Positions 9,584 through 19,210 of a stretch of 64,000 bases of DNA are shown here, piece by piece. A model generated the notes under the pieces. That model saw nothing but the letters and a program-made list of their open reading frames with translations. It ran no database searches and was not told where the DNA came from. This DNA comes from JAJRAN01 sp963827135 (lineage in GTDB: Archaea; Thermoplasmatota; Thermoplasmata; Methanomassiliicoccales; UBA472). Location: the NCBI GenBank assembly GCA_963827135.1, contig CAWGZX010000005.1, positions 496,001 to 560,000 of the forward strand, given 5' to 3'. Position 1 is the stretch's first letter, and each line of letters opens with the position of its first letter. Both the position numbers and the translations under genes were made by a program.

Positions 9584-10345
9584 TCACTTCTTCCGGCGCT
9601 TGGCCATCGGCCGCCTGTAGACGATGTAGGCGACGAACGCCAACAACACTATGCCACCGATGAGGATTGCGTCCGTGTTGCCGTAGTCGCTCATCCCCAC
9701 GTAGATGGTCTGGGTGTACACGGTGCCCCCCGATGCGAAGCGCACGAACTGGCCGTTGGGGTCCAGCTCCACAGTGATCTCGTGCTCCCCTTGGCCGACG
9801 CTCTCCGTCCAGTTGTAGTAGACGAAGGTCGAGGCACCCGCCGCCAACGAGACGCTCGTCTCTTCCAGCAGCTCCCCGTCCGCGTAGAAGTAGACAGGGA
9901 TGTCGGTGAGCGCGACCGTACCTTGGTTGATGACCTTGGCCGAGATGACGATGGGTGCGACCGATTCCACATAGTAGTTCAGGGACGAGGTCTGCTTGCT
10001 ACCGGTCGAGGAGGTGGATGTCACGTCCACGATGATGGTCATATCCGTGGTCACGGTCGGTGCGGTGAGGTTGAACTCGAAGATGCCTGTGGCGGACGTG
10101 CCTTCGCTGGGATATAGCCAAGCATCGTCGATGTCCTTGCCCTCCAGGGTCACGGTGAAGGTGTAGTTGCCCCCCGTTCCCTCCGCCGGGCCTCCGATGG
10201 CCATTATCTCGTAAGGGTTGGTCTCGCCGGTCGCTACCGTGGACTTGCCATCCACACTGATGTAGATGGGGTTGGTCGCATCCGCTGCCTGGGACGACAG
10301 CACCGCTCCCCCCAGCAATAGGAGGAGGAACATCAAGACGCTCAA
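9584..10345 (-). CDS. CARDB-like membrane-anchored extracellular protein, translationally coupled to aglB
   Basis: A protein of about 253 residues. It has an N-terminal hydrophobic leader ('LMFLLLLLGGAVLSS'), an extracellular beta-sandwich part rich in Ser/Thr/Asn, and a CARDB-like segment at about 125-215 ('VISAKVINQGTVALTDIPVYFYADGE'). A transmembrane helix near 228-246 and a basic tail 'RRPMAKRRKK' follow. The apparent TTG start at 10345 overlaps the aglB stop (TTGA); an ATG at 10333 is the alternative start. Overlap with aglB and shared topology suggest a partner of the oligosaccharyltransferase or a glycosylated surface component (inference). No enzyme motif is seen. Confidence 0.75.
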   Translation of the reverse strand: MSVLMFLLLLLGGAVLSSQAADATNPIYISVDGKSTVATGETNPYEIMAIGGPAEGTGGNYTFTVTLEGKDIDDAWLYPSEGTSATGIFEFNLTAPTVTTDMTIIVDVTSTSSTGSKQTSSLNYYVESVAPIVISAKVINQGTVALTDIPVYFYADGELLEETSVSLAAGASTFVYYNWTESVGQGEHEITVELDPNGQFVRFASGGTVYTQTIYVGMSDYGNTDAILIGGIVLLAFVAYIVYRRPMAKRRKK

Positions 10346-13300
10346 CGCTTTTTGCGTTTTAGCACCCCCCTCTGTATTATCAGGAGAATGAGCACGGTCG
10401 ACACCGCGAACAGCAGACCAAGCAGGACCAAGGTGAAGATCGGAATCTCAGGATACTGAGTCGCCACCCCGTTGCCCGTGACCGACAGGCCGCCCGGTAT
10501 GCTGAACGCAGGCAGCGAAGGCTCGAACTGCAGGACCGCATAGGTCCCGGCCGATCCCTTGGAGGCCGCGCTAAGGACCGCCGTGATGTCGCCGTCGGGG
10601 TTCTCCCGTATGGGAGTGAGGCGTAGCTCGAAGCTGGTCTTGCTGCCCGATGCCACCGAGGTGGAGAAGCTATCGGACCACGTGCCACCAGAGAGGCGGA
10701 CATCGGCCTCCCAGCCCCAGGTGGCGAGCTCTTCGGCGTTGCTAATGGAGACGTTGTAGGTATCGTCGATGTTGCCTGTGTTGCTCAAGGACATCGTGTA
10801 GGTGTATTCGTCCCCTGAGGTGACTTGAGTGATGCCACCGGCGATGCTCACCGAGTAGCTCGGGACTATGCCAACGTCCATGACCACGGTGTCCGACTTG
10901 GTGCTAAAGGACGAAAGCGCCTTTACGGTGATGCTCGTGTGGACGACCTTCGCGCTGGTCGGGGTCTTGATCGTGACGGTCACCAGCTGCGAGTTGGAGG
11001 TGCCGAAGTCGACCGAGACCGGGTTCTGCGAGAAGCTCACCGTCCAACCGGATGGCGCGCCTTGGTAGCTCAAAGTGTAGGTGTCCGCGGCGTTGCCCTT
11101 GTTCACGATCCTAAGGTTGTAGGATACGTTCTGGCCTGCCTCGACCGTCCTCTTCTCCGAGCTGTCCCATTGCAGGTCCACGCCATAGTCCGAGACCTTG
11201 GCGAGGTTGATTACGCTGCCCTGGCTCTCCTGGAGGTTCAACTGGAACTCGGTGGCATATTCGACCTTGACGCCGAGCTCCGTCCCCGTCGCCTCCCCTT
11301 TCACTTGGTAGACGTCGGGCGGCAGATAGACCTCGAAGCTCCCGTCCGATGAGCTGGTGAGGGCCTTGTAGTTCTGGCTGGAGAACTCCAGGACCGCCGG
11401 CCCTGGTACGCCTGCCAGCTGCGTGATGCCGAAGTACCTCACGCCCGGGACCAGATCGAAGTTCAGGTTCGTCGAAGTGTAAGGCGCGACCCCGACCTTG
11501 CCCATGTATACCGCTGGGCCGCTGATCTCCCTGATGTAGATGGAGTAGTTGCCCGGGGCCAGGTCCAAGGAAAAGCCGGAGGCGGAGGCCGTGGTGTTGG
11601 TCCAGATCGCCGTGGTCGAGGCGGGCACGAATTCGATGCTCGCAGCCACGTTCTGGCCCGAGACCTTTACCATGCCCGAGAGGGTGCTGTTGTCGAGGTC
11701 CTTCTGCACCGGCACGGTGATGGCCATGGTGGAGGTGAGGTTGAAGCCGAGCGATCCCTGGTATCTGACGTACCTGTCCTTGGTGTTGATTACCTCGGTC
11801 GTCCGATAGTCCACTGAGGCGACGTATTTTCCCGAGGGTAGATAGGTGGAGAAGGAACCAGCGACGTTCGTGGTCAGCTTGAGGTCCCCTCCATTCTCGC
11901 TGGTGACTATAACGGGCGCCGTTCCGATGATGGCCTTGCCATCCACCTTCACCGACCCTTGCAGGAAGTAGGCTGCCGCGTTGACCAAGGTCAGGGAGTT
12001 CGCTCCGTTGACGATGGTCTCGTTGCTCAAAGACGCGTACCGAGCACCGAGCCTTTCGATGATCACGTAGAAGCTGTAGTCGCCCTCCTGGAGATAGGTA
12101 GTGAGGTTGCCCGTGGCCCTGAGCTCCTTGGAGTCCGGGCCAGAGATGGTTATCTTGGCCTGTGCGCTCCTGGATGGGGAGATCGTCACCGTGACCAGAT
12201 AGCGCTTCACCAGCTCTATGTCGAGCGAGGACGGGTCGGCGCCCACGCTGACCGTCAGGGACGCCTCGTACTGATACTTGGAGACGTTGTTGCCGGCCAC
12301 CACGTCCTGGTCTACAAGGACGTTATAGGTACCGGGCTTGAGATCGACCGCCACCGATCCTCCGGCGGCGCTCGTCACTGACAGCGTCTGCGCGGGACCG
12401 CTCACGGCGCTGAAGGTCACGTTCATTCCGGGCATCGACGCCCCGTTGAAGGTCACGACGCCGGTCACGGTGCGGTTGACCGCCACCAACTTGATGTTGT
12501 TGGTGTTGGAGCCGGACAGCTGGGCGTAAGCCTTCGAATAGGGGATGTAACCATCCTGGTCGAGGCTGAGCAGGTAATTGCTGCCCGAGACCAGCTGGAA
12601 CTCGTACTTGCCGCTGATGTCCGTTTCCTTGACGATGGTCCTGGAGTCCGCATCTGACATCTGTACGAGCACGCCGGACATCGCCTCGCCTGAATCCATC
12701 GCCGAGTTACCGTTCGCGTCGTACCAGACGTATCCTGATACCTTGGCGGAGCTGGTCAGCTCGAGGGTCAGAGGCCCAGAGCTGGTGACCATGACATCGT
12801 TCCAATAAGCCCATCCCGACTCTCCGTTGTAGACGAAATAGACATCGTTGGGTATCAGCAGCCGGAATTGCCCGGTGCTGTTGGTGATGACGCTGATCGC
12901 CGCTCCGGTCGTCTTGGACTCGAAGCGCAGGGTCAGCCCGTTGGGGTACGGCATCCCTGTCACCTTGCCTTGGACGTAGGAAGCGGGCACGAGCATGGGG
13001 TCGTAGCTGGACCCTGAGCCCTGCGGAAGTACGCCTAGGAAGGCGAAGTCCACGCCGTTCAGGCTCGCCATGATGTGGACGTTGTATTGCCCGACCGGTA
13101 AGGTGGCCGAGTAGCGGCCTGTGTTGTCCGCTCGGACGACATAGGTGGCGTCCTCGTCGAAGAAGGAAATCGTGGCGTTGGAGGCGACTATCCCCGTGGA
13201 CAGCCAAACCTGGCCAGAGACGCCCATAGAGTCCTTGACGGTTATGGACTCGCTCACGGTCTCCCCATCGGTCAGGTTGTACCTCAGCTGCCCGAAGGTG

Positions 13301-16300
13301 GTGCCGGTCTCGCCGGACAGCAGCTCGTAGTCGCCATATACCAGGTCCTCGAAGGCGAAGCTGCCGGAGCTGTCCGTGACCTGGGTCGTGGTGGTTGAGT
13401 TGGTGTAATCCACCAGCTGGACCTCGAACCCGTTGGCCTCGCTTCCGTCCGTATAGGACACTGTGCCCTTGATGGTCGCGGGCTTGATGGCGATGTCGAC
13501 GGTGGTGTCGGTCAAGGCCGATACCTGGACCGTCTTGGATGTGGTGGGATGGCCGTTGACGATGGCGTACACCTCGCCGTCGATGGCCGGCACGTCGCTG
13601 ATAACGTATCCGGTCGACGTCGAGGTCGTCTCAGCCTCGAAACCGAGGTCCTCGTTCTGGACGATGACGGTTGCGTCCGATATGATACTATCAGTGCCGC
13701 TGGTGTAGACGCTGTCACCGTTCACGTCCCAATACACCTGGCCTTTGATGTTGGCGCTGGTAACGGTCATGTCGCCGTTGATGAGGAAATCGGTCTGCCT
13801 CATGGCCTGGGCATAGCTGACGGTGATCGACTTCCGACTTAGCTCGGAGGCGATCAAGGTCCTCTTGTCCAAGGTACCATAGGAGTAAACGACCTTGACG
13901 TCGCCGAAGGGCGCGATGACCGAGTAGCGGCCCTCAGAATCGGTCTGGACGTAGTCGTGCGGGATGCCGTACTCGTCCTGGACCGTTACCCAGACGTTGG
14001 GGTAGGACAGACCGGACTCCGTCTTCACCTGTCCTTCGATTATCGCTCCGTCGTAGTATTGGACGAAGACTATGCCCTGCGCGAGGCCGTACGCGGAAGT
14101 GTCGACCACGCCGATGGCGGTACCGGCGGCAATCTCGATCTGAAGCTTGAGCGCCTCGTCGTAGGAAATTGCCATCCAGGCGTCGGTGTGGTTGGCCACG
14201 TCATCTTCTGGATAGGGGTTGTAGTATGCCGTCCTGTAGACCACGCGGAAGTGCGTCTGGTTCCAGCCCTGCATCGGGGAGTAGCTGGCCAAGGAGCCCG
14301 ATATACCTGGGATCCCCTGCTCGGTCTCACCGATGTCGTATGGTCCGAAGCCCATGAAGGCGCGGTACAGCATGGTCTCGTAGAACAGCTCCGTATAGAC
14401 GATGCTGTAGTCCGTGACGGTCATGTCCGAGGTGACCTCGCTGAGCGGTATCTCCTCCTGGGTGTTGTCGCTGGTTATCACCGTGGCATAGATCTCATAG
14501 AAATCAATCGGGCTGTTACCCGGCTGTGTGATGATATGGTCCGACAGCTTGCAGGGCGCATAGAAGATGTTGTTGCCCGTAGCGGAGAAGGGGAACAGGC
14601 GGGAATCGATGGCAAAGTAGCCGATGTCGGCACCTGTGATAGAGCGTATCGCATGGTACAGGGATGCACAGCTCTCCTCCCCGATCTTGGCGATCTCCAC
14701 CCTGGAGGCGACGTACTTCGCGTTGAGAGGCGTCAGGTCCTGAGAGAAATTGCCATATACATCGGGGCTCGCCAGAACCACCGGGACATAGGCGGACGGG
14801 TTCTGAAGGATGCTCCTGACCTCGGCCATGTTCACGCCATGGCTGACCATGGCGTCGGAAATCGCCGAGCCCTCACTGATGTCATCGTACTCGATGCACC
14901 TCGTGATGAGCATGGCGATGGCCTCGGTCTCGTCGGTGCAGGTGATGTAGTTGCCTGCGAATTGGTAGCCGTTCTGGAAGTTATCCGCCACCGTCGGATG
15001 CTCACCAGCTTGGATGGCCTCGAAACCATAGTCCCACCAGGAAAGGAAAGCTGGACGTTCTGTAATAGCCAGATCGGTATCCTGTTGGCTATACCAGCTC
15101 CATGCCGCGGGGAAGTACTGCTTGGGCAGGGGCAGGCTGTAGCCGAAGGCTCCGAAGTACCATGGGGTGGTGTCGCTCCAATCCGATGGCCTTAAGGCCT
15201 CGGGCATGGCGTTGTAGACCTGCCAGTCATAGGTCTTCTTGGTCTCCGAGGGTATGCCCGCGTCGACCGCGGCCCACACGTTGGGCACGAGGACGAGCAT
15301 GAGTACGAAGAACACGGCCATCACATACTTCACGCTGAAGACCTTCCTCAGCCAGGTGAAGGGGTTCTTCCTCGGGCTCACGCCGGAATATCCCTTGGGG
15401 TAGTCCTGGAACCTTACGGCATCGATGATCATCACCAGTATCCAGGCGGCCATGACAGCGAAGGCGGGAGCGGCGTTGAACATGAACCTGCCGGCCGATG
15501 CGGCCATGAAGATGGCGGTGGCCGTCCAGACCACCAGGAACACGAAGTAGGCGGCTAGGTTCTTGGGTATCTTATACAGCGCATATCCGATTCCCGCAAG
15601 GGCGAGCCAGAAGGTCACAATCCCGAAGGACATGGCCAGCGTGGAGAAGTTGGGCGCCTGCGCCTCGGAGATGGTGGAATAGAGCTTGCTCTTCACCAGG
15701 TATCCTTGGCCGGTTATGATGGCGTCGAACAGGTTGGGCGAGATGTAGGATATCGCCGTCAGGGCCACGATCGTGATGATGGCGAAGATGGGCAGCACGA
15801 GGACCCAGGGCAGGTCCCTGGTGCTCACGAACAACGCCCCGACAACCATCATGGCCAGGAAGAGTATGACCGGGACATCGAACCAAGTGCCCCAATAGTC
15901 CATGACATAGTAGAGCGGGGCCATGAGCAGGAACGCCAAGCCGAGCATGATCCCAATGTTGAGCCAGACCCCCATGGAGTCTGACCCGCGGAAGATGTTG
16001 ACCAGAAGCTGGACCAGAAAGTAGACCAATACGATGATGAGGATGTACATGTACCCGGTCCAGATGAAGGCGACCGCGGCTATGCATACGCCACCCAGGG
16101 CGGCATAGAGCATCGACACCTGATTGGTGCTGAAGTACTGCCCTAAGCCAGTTCTTACGGCCTTGCGGTCCTTCCAATTGGCGACCCACTTGTCGCCGAC
16201 GATGCTCTTGAGACTCATGAGCAGGAAGAGGAAGCAGAGCACCACGAAGAACAGGACCATCGCGTCGTGGTCCGCCTCGGACGCCACGGAGCGCTCGATA

Positions 16301-16833
16301 TGAGCGGGCATCATGGCGAAGAGGAAGGCCGCAGCTAGCCCTACCTTGCGACCGAACGCCTGCCTGCCGATCATGTAGACCGGGATGCAGGTGAGGGCGC
16401 CCCAAAAGGCCGTGGCCGAGACCAAGGTGAAGCCAGTGCTATCCGACACAGGGTCCCCTGTTATGCTGGACATTACCATGCCGGTCACTGCCACCGACCA
16501 GTCGAACAGCGGCGGACGGGGGTTCCTCAGATCCCATGGATAGTTGAGCAGGGGATCCATGTAAAGGTGATGACCCGTCTGGGAGACATAGTCGATCACG
16601 CGCTCGTGATAATACGAGTCGGACCCTCCTGAGACGAGGTATCCGTTGTCGACCGAGATGCCGAGGACAAAATAGCTCCTTACGAAGAAGGCCAGCAGTA
16701 CTATGAATACCAGGATGACCGCTGTGCGCCAATTCTGCCTCAGCCAGGTGCTAGACCCTTTGCCGAGACCGCTGAGAAAATTCAGGCGCCTCCTTTCGGC
16801 GGAGCCGCCTGACCCTCCCTCAATAGATGCCAT
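10342..16833 (-). CDS. aglB: Oligosaccharyltransferase STT3/AglB with giant extracellular extension
   Basis: The catalytic subunit of archaeal N-glycosylation transfers lipid-linked glycan to Asn in N-x-S/T. Residues 1-900 hold the GT-C module: first acidic motif 'GGSDSYYH' (about 70-77), second 'SEADHD', a 'TISE' loop motif, many membrane spans, and the signature W-W-D-Y-G at 599-603. From about 900 to 1890 the chain carries repeated CarboxypepD_reg/CNA-B-like beta-sandwich domains ('G.V...G......V...D..G.Y......G.Y'). Two NEW3-type domains follow, then a C-terminal membrane helix and 'LKRKKR'. At 2163 residues it is far above the usual 800-1000. The ATG at 16833 follows an AGGAG site; a TTG lies one codon upstream. 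The gene overlaps the downstream CARDB-like gene by 4 bases. Confidence 0.93.
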   Translation of the reverse strand: MASIEGGSGGSAERRRLNFLSGLGKGSSTWLRQNWRTAVILVFIVLLAFFVRSYFVLGISVDNGYLVSGGSDSYYHERVIDYVSQTGHHLYMDPLLNYPWDLRNPRPPLFDWSVAVTGMVMSSITGDPVSDSTGFTLVSATAFWGALTCIPVYMIGRQAFGRKVGLAAAFLFAMMPAHIERSVASEADHDAMVLFFVVLCFLFLLMSLKSIVGDKWVANWKDRKAVRTGLGQYFSTNQVSMLYAALGGVCIAAVAFIWTGYMYILIIVLVYFLVQLLVNIFRGSDSMGVWLNIGIMLGLAFLLMAPLYYVMDYWGTWFDVPVILFLAMMVVGALFVSTRDLPWVLVLPIFAIITIVALTAISYISPNLFDAIITGQGYLVKSKLYSTISEAQAPNFSTLAMSFGIVTFWLALAGIGYALYKIPKNLAAYFVFLVVWTATAIFMAASAGRFMFNAAPAFAVMAAWILVMIIDAVRFQDYPKGYSGVSPRKNPFTWLRKVFSVKYVMAVFFVLMLVLVPNVWAAVDAGIPSETKKTYDWQVYNAMPEALRPSDWSDTTPWYFGAFGYSLPLPKQYFPAAWSWYSQQDTDLAITERPAFLSWWDYGFEAIQAGEHPTVADNFQNGYQFAGNYITCTDETEAIAMLITRCIEYDDISEGSAISDAMVSHGVNMAEVRSILQNPSAYVPVVLASPDVYGNFSQDLTPLNAKYVASRVEIAKIGEESCASLYHAIRSITGADIGYFAIDSRLFPFSATGNNIFYAPCKLSDHIITQPGNSPIDFYEIYATVITSDNTQEEIPLSEVTSDMTVTDYSIVYTELFYETMLYRAFMGFGPYDIGETEQGIPGISGSLASYSPMQGWNQTHFRVVYRTAYYNPYPEDDVANHTDAWMAISYDEALKLQIEIAAGTAIGVVDTSAYGLAQGIVFVQYYDGAIIEGQVKTESGLSYPNVWVTVQDEYGIPHDYVQTDSEGRYSVIAPFGDVKVVYSYGTLDKRTLIASELSRKSITVSYAQAMRQTDFLINGDMTVTSANIKGQVYWDVNGDSVYTSGTDSIISDATVIVQNEDLGFEAETTSTSTGYVISDVPAIDGEVYAIVNGHPTTSKTVQVSALTDTTVDIAIKPATIKGTVSYTDGSEANGFEVQLVDYTNSTTTTQVTDSSGSFAFEDLVYGDYELLSGETGTTFGQLRYNLTDGETVSESITVKDSMGVSGQVWLSTGIVASNATISFFDEDATYVVRADNTGRYSATLPVGQYNVHIMASLNGVDFAFLGVLPQGSGSSYDPMLVPASYVQGKVTGMPYPNGLTLRFESKTTGAAISVITNSTGQFRLLIPNDVYFVYNGESGWAYWNDVMVTSSGPLTLELTSSAKVSGYVWYDANGNSAMDSGEAMSGVLVQMSDADSRTIVKETDISGKYEFQLVSGSNYLLSLDQDGYIPYSKAYAQLSGSNTNNIKLVAVNRTVTGVVTFNGASMPGMNVTFSAVSGPAQTLSVTSAAGGSVAVDLKPGTYNVLVDQDVVAGNNVSKYQYEASLTVSVGADPSSLDIELVKRYLVTVTISPSRSAQAKITISGPDSKELRATGNLTTYLQEGDYSFYVIIERLGARYASLSNETIVNGANSLTLVNAAAYFLQGSVKVDGKAIIGTAPVIVTSENGGDLKLTTNVAGSFSTYLPSGKYVASVDYRTTEVINTKDRYVRYQGSLGFNLTSTMAITVPVQKDLDNSTLSGMVKVSGQNVAASIEFVPASTTAIWTNTTASASGFSLDLAPGNYSIYIREISGPAVYMGKVGVAPYTSTNLNFDLVPGVRYFGITQLAGVPGPAVLEFSSQNYKALTSSSDGSFEVYLPPDVYQVKGEATGTELGVKVEYATEFQLNLQESQGSVINLAKVSDYGVDLQWDSSEKRTVEAGQNVSYNLRIVNKGNAADTYTLSYQGAPSGWTVSFSQNPVSVDFGTSNSQLVTVTIKTPTSAKVVHTSITVKALSSFSTKSDTVVMDVGIVPSYSVSIAGGITQVTSGDEYTYTMSLSNTGNIDDTYNVSISNAEELATWGWEADVRLSGGTWSDSFSTSVASGSKTSFELRLTPIRENPDGDITAVLSAASKGSAGTYAVLQFEPSLPAFSIPGGLSVTGNGVATQYPEIPIFTLVLLGLLFAVSTVLILLIIQRGVLKRKKR

Positions 16834-16871
16834 CAACTATCTCCTAGGATTTGACAACAGATTACAAAACC

Positions 16872-16882
16872 ACTATAAATAC
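16872..16882 (-). promoter_or_regulatory. TATA box of aglB
   Basis: On the minus strand GTATTTATAGT lies about 40 bases upstream of the aglB ATG. An AGGAG ribosome-binding site follows, 7 bases before the start. This suits a short-leader archaeal promoter for aglB and the overlapping downstream gene. Confidence 0.55.
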
Positions 16883-16925
16883 GTTCTTTCTGCGAGGATG
16901 TAAAAATTAGCATTCTGGCTGATTG

Positions 16926-17600
16926 TCAGGGACCCCTTTCTTTTCGCCCTTTCAAGGCCGATTTTACCTCTTTGACTATCCTCCCCGCCGCCGCCTCGGG
17001 GTCGGGGTCCTCGTAGATGCTACGGCCTACGATGACGTAATCGGCCCCGTGCCTTATCGCGTCCGATGCGCTTCCCCCTTGCGCCCCTACGCCGGGGGAC
17101 AATATGAGGAGCCTGCCGACGATGGAGCGCACGTGCGCGATCCTTTCCGGCCTAGTGGCCGGGGCGATCACGCCGCTGGCGCCCACCTCCACCGCCAATC
17201 TGGCCAGCTGGTCAGCGTTGGGGGCGGTGAACTCCTTGCCACCTGGGTGGCTCATCTCGGTAACGATGAACACGTCCTTACCTTGCGCAGCATCGACCAC
17301 CGCCCTTGCCGAGTCGTGCCCGACGAACCCTTGCACGATTATGCCAGAGGCTCCGCGCCGGAAGGCCTCCCTCGCGATCAGCATGTTGGTGTTGGGGATG
17401 TCCGCCACCTTGAAATCGCAGATGACCGGCGCCATCTTAGAGAGCTTGGTGATCATCTCCGGCCCTCCAGCAAGGATCAGCGGCCAATTGATCTTGATGG
17501 CGTCCACCTCCTCCTTCACCCTCTCCGCCACGACCAGGGCTTTGCCTGGGTCGGTCTCGTCCAAGGCCAGGATGAGGCGGGTTGAGCTAAGCATGGACAT
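16926..17600 (-). CDS. pyrF: Orotidine 5'-phosphate decarboxylase
   Basis: Final step of UMP synthesis: decarboxylation of OMP. A TIM-barrel of 224 residues with the early 'LILALDETD', the substrate lysine in 'AIKINWPL', and the catalytic D-x-K-x-x-D motif in 'ICDFKVADIPNTN'. The phosphate-binding end is 'SPGVGAQGG...DYVIVGRSIY'. The start is the ATG at 17600; a second ATG lies two codons on. The gene runs divergently from the radical-SAM gene at 17682. Confidence 0.95.
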   Translation of the reverse strand: MSMLSSTRLILALDETDPGKALVVAERVKEEVDAIKINWPLILAGGPEMITKLSKMAPVICDFKVADIPNTNMLIAREAFRRGASGIIVQGFVGHDSARAVVDAAQGKDVFIVTEMSHPGGKEFTAPNADQLARLAVEVGASGVIAPATRPERIAHVRSIVGRLLILSPGVGAQGGSASDAIRHGADYVIVGRSIYEDPDPEAAAGRIVKEVKSALKGRKERGP

Positions 17601-17681
17601 CCTTGAAGACAGCGAATCCCCTGGATAAAAGGATGACCCCTCAGGAAAAGGTTGATAAGTCGACTTGCCCTGGGACTAGCC

Positions 17682-18779
17682 ATGAGGCCCAAGGCCATGG
17701 AGGCTGGATCGGCCCATACCCGCTCTCTCCCAGTGGGATGCAGGCACTGCCGCCGAGGCTCGAAGATGGTCCTGCTGGTCACTGGTGAATGCCGGAGCGG
17801 TTGCTTCTACTGCCCCTTGTCCGAGGTCAAGAAGGGCAGGAGGGTGGTGTTCGCCGATGAGCTGGCGGTCAAGGGACCAGACGACGTGCTCCATGAGGCC
17901 AGGCTGATCAGGGCGACAGGGACGGGTATCACAGGAGGCGACCCGCTTGAGGAGCTGGACCAGGTCATCAGCCTCATACGATTGCTGAAACGGACCTTCG
18001 GACCGAGACATCACGTACACCTCTACACGGCGACGATCGATGGGGAGGCATACCGGGCATTGCAGGAAGCGGGCCTGGACGAGCTGCGCATCCACCCCCC
18101 TCTCAAGCTCTGGAAGAGAATGGAAAGGAGCGGCTTGCGCGATGCCGTCGAGGGCCTTGAAATCAGGGTGGGGCTGGAGGTGCCTGTTCTTCCGGATGAG
18201 GAGGCCTCCTTGGAGGCCTTGATCCGTTTCGCCGATTCCATCGGACTAGATTTCGTCAACCTCAACGAGCTGGAGTTCTCCGAGACCAACTATAGGGCGC
18301 TGCAGCGACGGGGGTATGCCGTCAAGGACGACGTGTCGTCCTCGGCCAAGGGGAGCGAGCAGCTGGCATTGAGGATGCTGCGCCTGGACGTCAAGGTCCC
18401 GATCCACTACTGCTCCTCATCCTTCAAGGACTCGGTGCAGCTGCGCAATCGGCTCAAGCGGCGGGCCAAGAGCGTGGCGAGGAAGGGCGACGCGATCACC
18501 GAGGAGGGGACCCTGGTCAAGGGGGTGGTGGAGGCCGACCATGCCGGGGAGGCCTCGATCCTGTTGAGAGAAGCATATGAAGTGCCCGATGACCTGATGC
18601 ACATGGACCAGGAGAAGGGCAGGCTGGAGGTCGCCCCTTGGGTGCTGAAGGAGCTGGAGGGGGAGCTGCCCTTCGACTCCTTCATCGTCGAGGAGTACCC
18701 GACCGCCGACCGCCTGGAGGTGGAGCGCGAGCTGCTTGGCGGGAAAAGGAAAAGGAAGAAAAGGCCTGAGCGTGCCTAG
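17682..18779 (+). CDS. Radical SAM protein, COG2108 type
   Basis: The [4Fe-4S]/SAM-binding motif is CRSGCFYC (C-x3-C-x2-C), followed by 'TGTGITGGDPL', the SAM-binding glycine-rich segment of this archaeal family. An upstream Cys pair in 'GCRHCRRGSKMVL' is also characteristic. I prefer the ATG at 17682 ('MRPKAMEAG') because family members begin there; a TTG at 17652 extends the frame. The C-terminus is lysine/arginine-rich. COG2108 members are annotated as related to pyruvate-formate-lyase-activating enzymes, but the substrate is unknown. The stop TAG overlaps the stop TAG of the convergent nusA in one CTAG. Confidence 0.88.
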   Translation: MRPKAMEAGSAHTRSLPVGCRHCRRGSKMVLLVTGECRSGCFYCPLSEVKKGRRVVFADELAVKGPDDVLHEARLIRATGTGITGGDPLEELDQVISLIRLLKRTFGPRHHVHLYTATIDGEAYRALQEAGLDELRIHPPLKLWKRMERSGLRDAVEGLEIRVGLEVPVLPDEEASLEALIRFADSIGLDFVNLNELEFSETNYRALQRRGYAVKDDVSSSAKGSEQLALRMLRLDVKVPIHYCSSSFKDSVQLRNRLKRRAKSVARKGDAITEEGTLVKGVVEADHAGEASILLREAYEVPDDLMHMDQEKGRLEVAPWVLKELEGELPFDSFIVEEYPTADRLEVERELLGGKRKRKKRPERA

Positions 18780-19210
18780 GCCACGATGATGCTCTGCACG
18801 TTGTGATGCCGAGCTACGATGTCCCTGGCGATCTTGAGGTTGCGGCCATTCTTCCCGATCGCTCGCCCCTTGACCTTCGGGTCCACGGTGACGGTGGCGT
18901 GCACGATGTTGCCGCGGTTCTCGATCACCACGCCCTGGACGCCATAGTTGTAGAAGACGTTCTTGATGAACTGCTCGGCGTCGTCGGAGTACTCGATGAC
19001 CTGGATGTTCTTCCCCGTGGTGTTCTTGAGGTGGATGACGTTCTCCCCCGCCTTGCCCACCGCCCTGTTCGCCTGCCCTGGTTCCACCACAAAGACCAGC
19101 TTCTCCTCCGTCTCCATGCAGTCCTTGACATGTGTCTTGGTGACGTTCTCGAAGAGGGTGATGTAGCGCAAGGTGTCCTCGGTTAGCTTAACTTCTGGCA
19201 TGAGGATCAC
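18776..19210 (-). CDS. nusA: Archaeal NusA-like KH-domain transcription factor
   Basis: A 144-residue protein (141 if started at the ATG 19201) with two KH domains. The RNA-binding loops are 'AVGKAGENV' and 'AIGKNGRNL'. It corresponds to archaeal NusA, encoded downstream of the RNA polymerase large subunits and lacking the bacterial N-terminal and S1 domains. The first start is a GTG overlapping the rpl30e stop (GTGA). It is the last gene of the rpo operon here; in many archaea rps12 and rps7 follow, but here a convergent radical-SAM gene does. Confidence 0.92.
   Translation of the reverse strand: MILMPEVKLTEDTLRYITLFENVTKTHVKDCMETEEKLVFVVEPGQANRAVGKAGENVIHLKNTTGKNIQVIEYSDDAEQFIKNVFYNYGVQGVVIENRGNIVHATVTVDPKVKGRAIGKNGRNLKIARDIVARHHNVQSIIVA

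Noticed and set aside
13957..15195. 412-codon plus-strand frame inside aglB
   Set aside because: It is antisense to a gene with clear catalytic motifs and shows no recognisable protein; GC-rich codon bias produces such frames.
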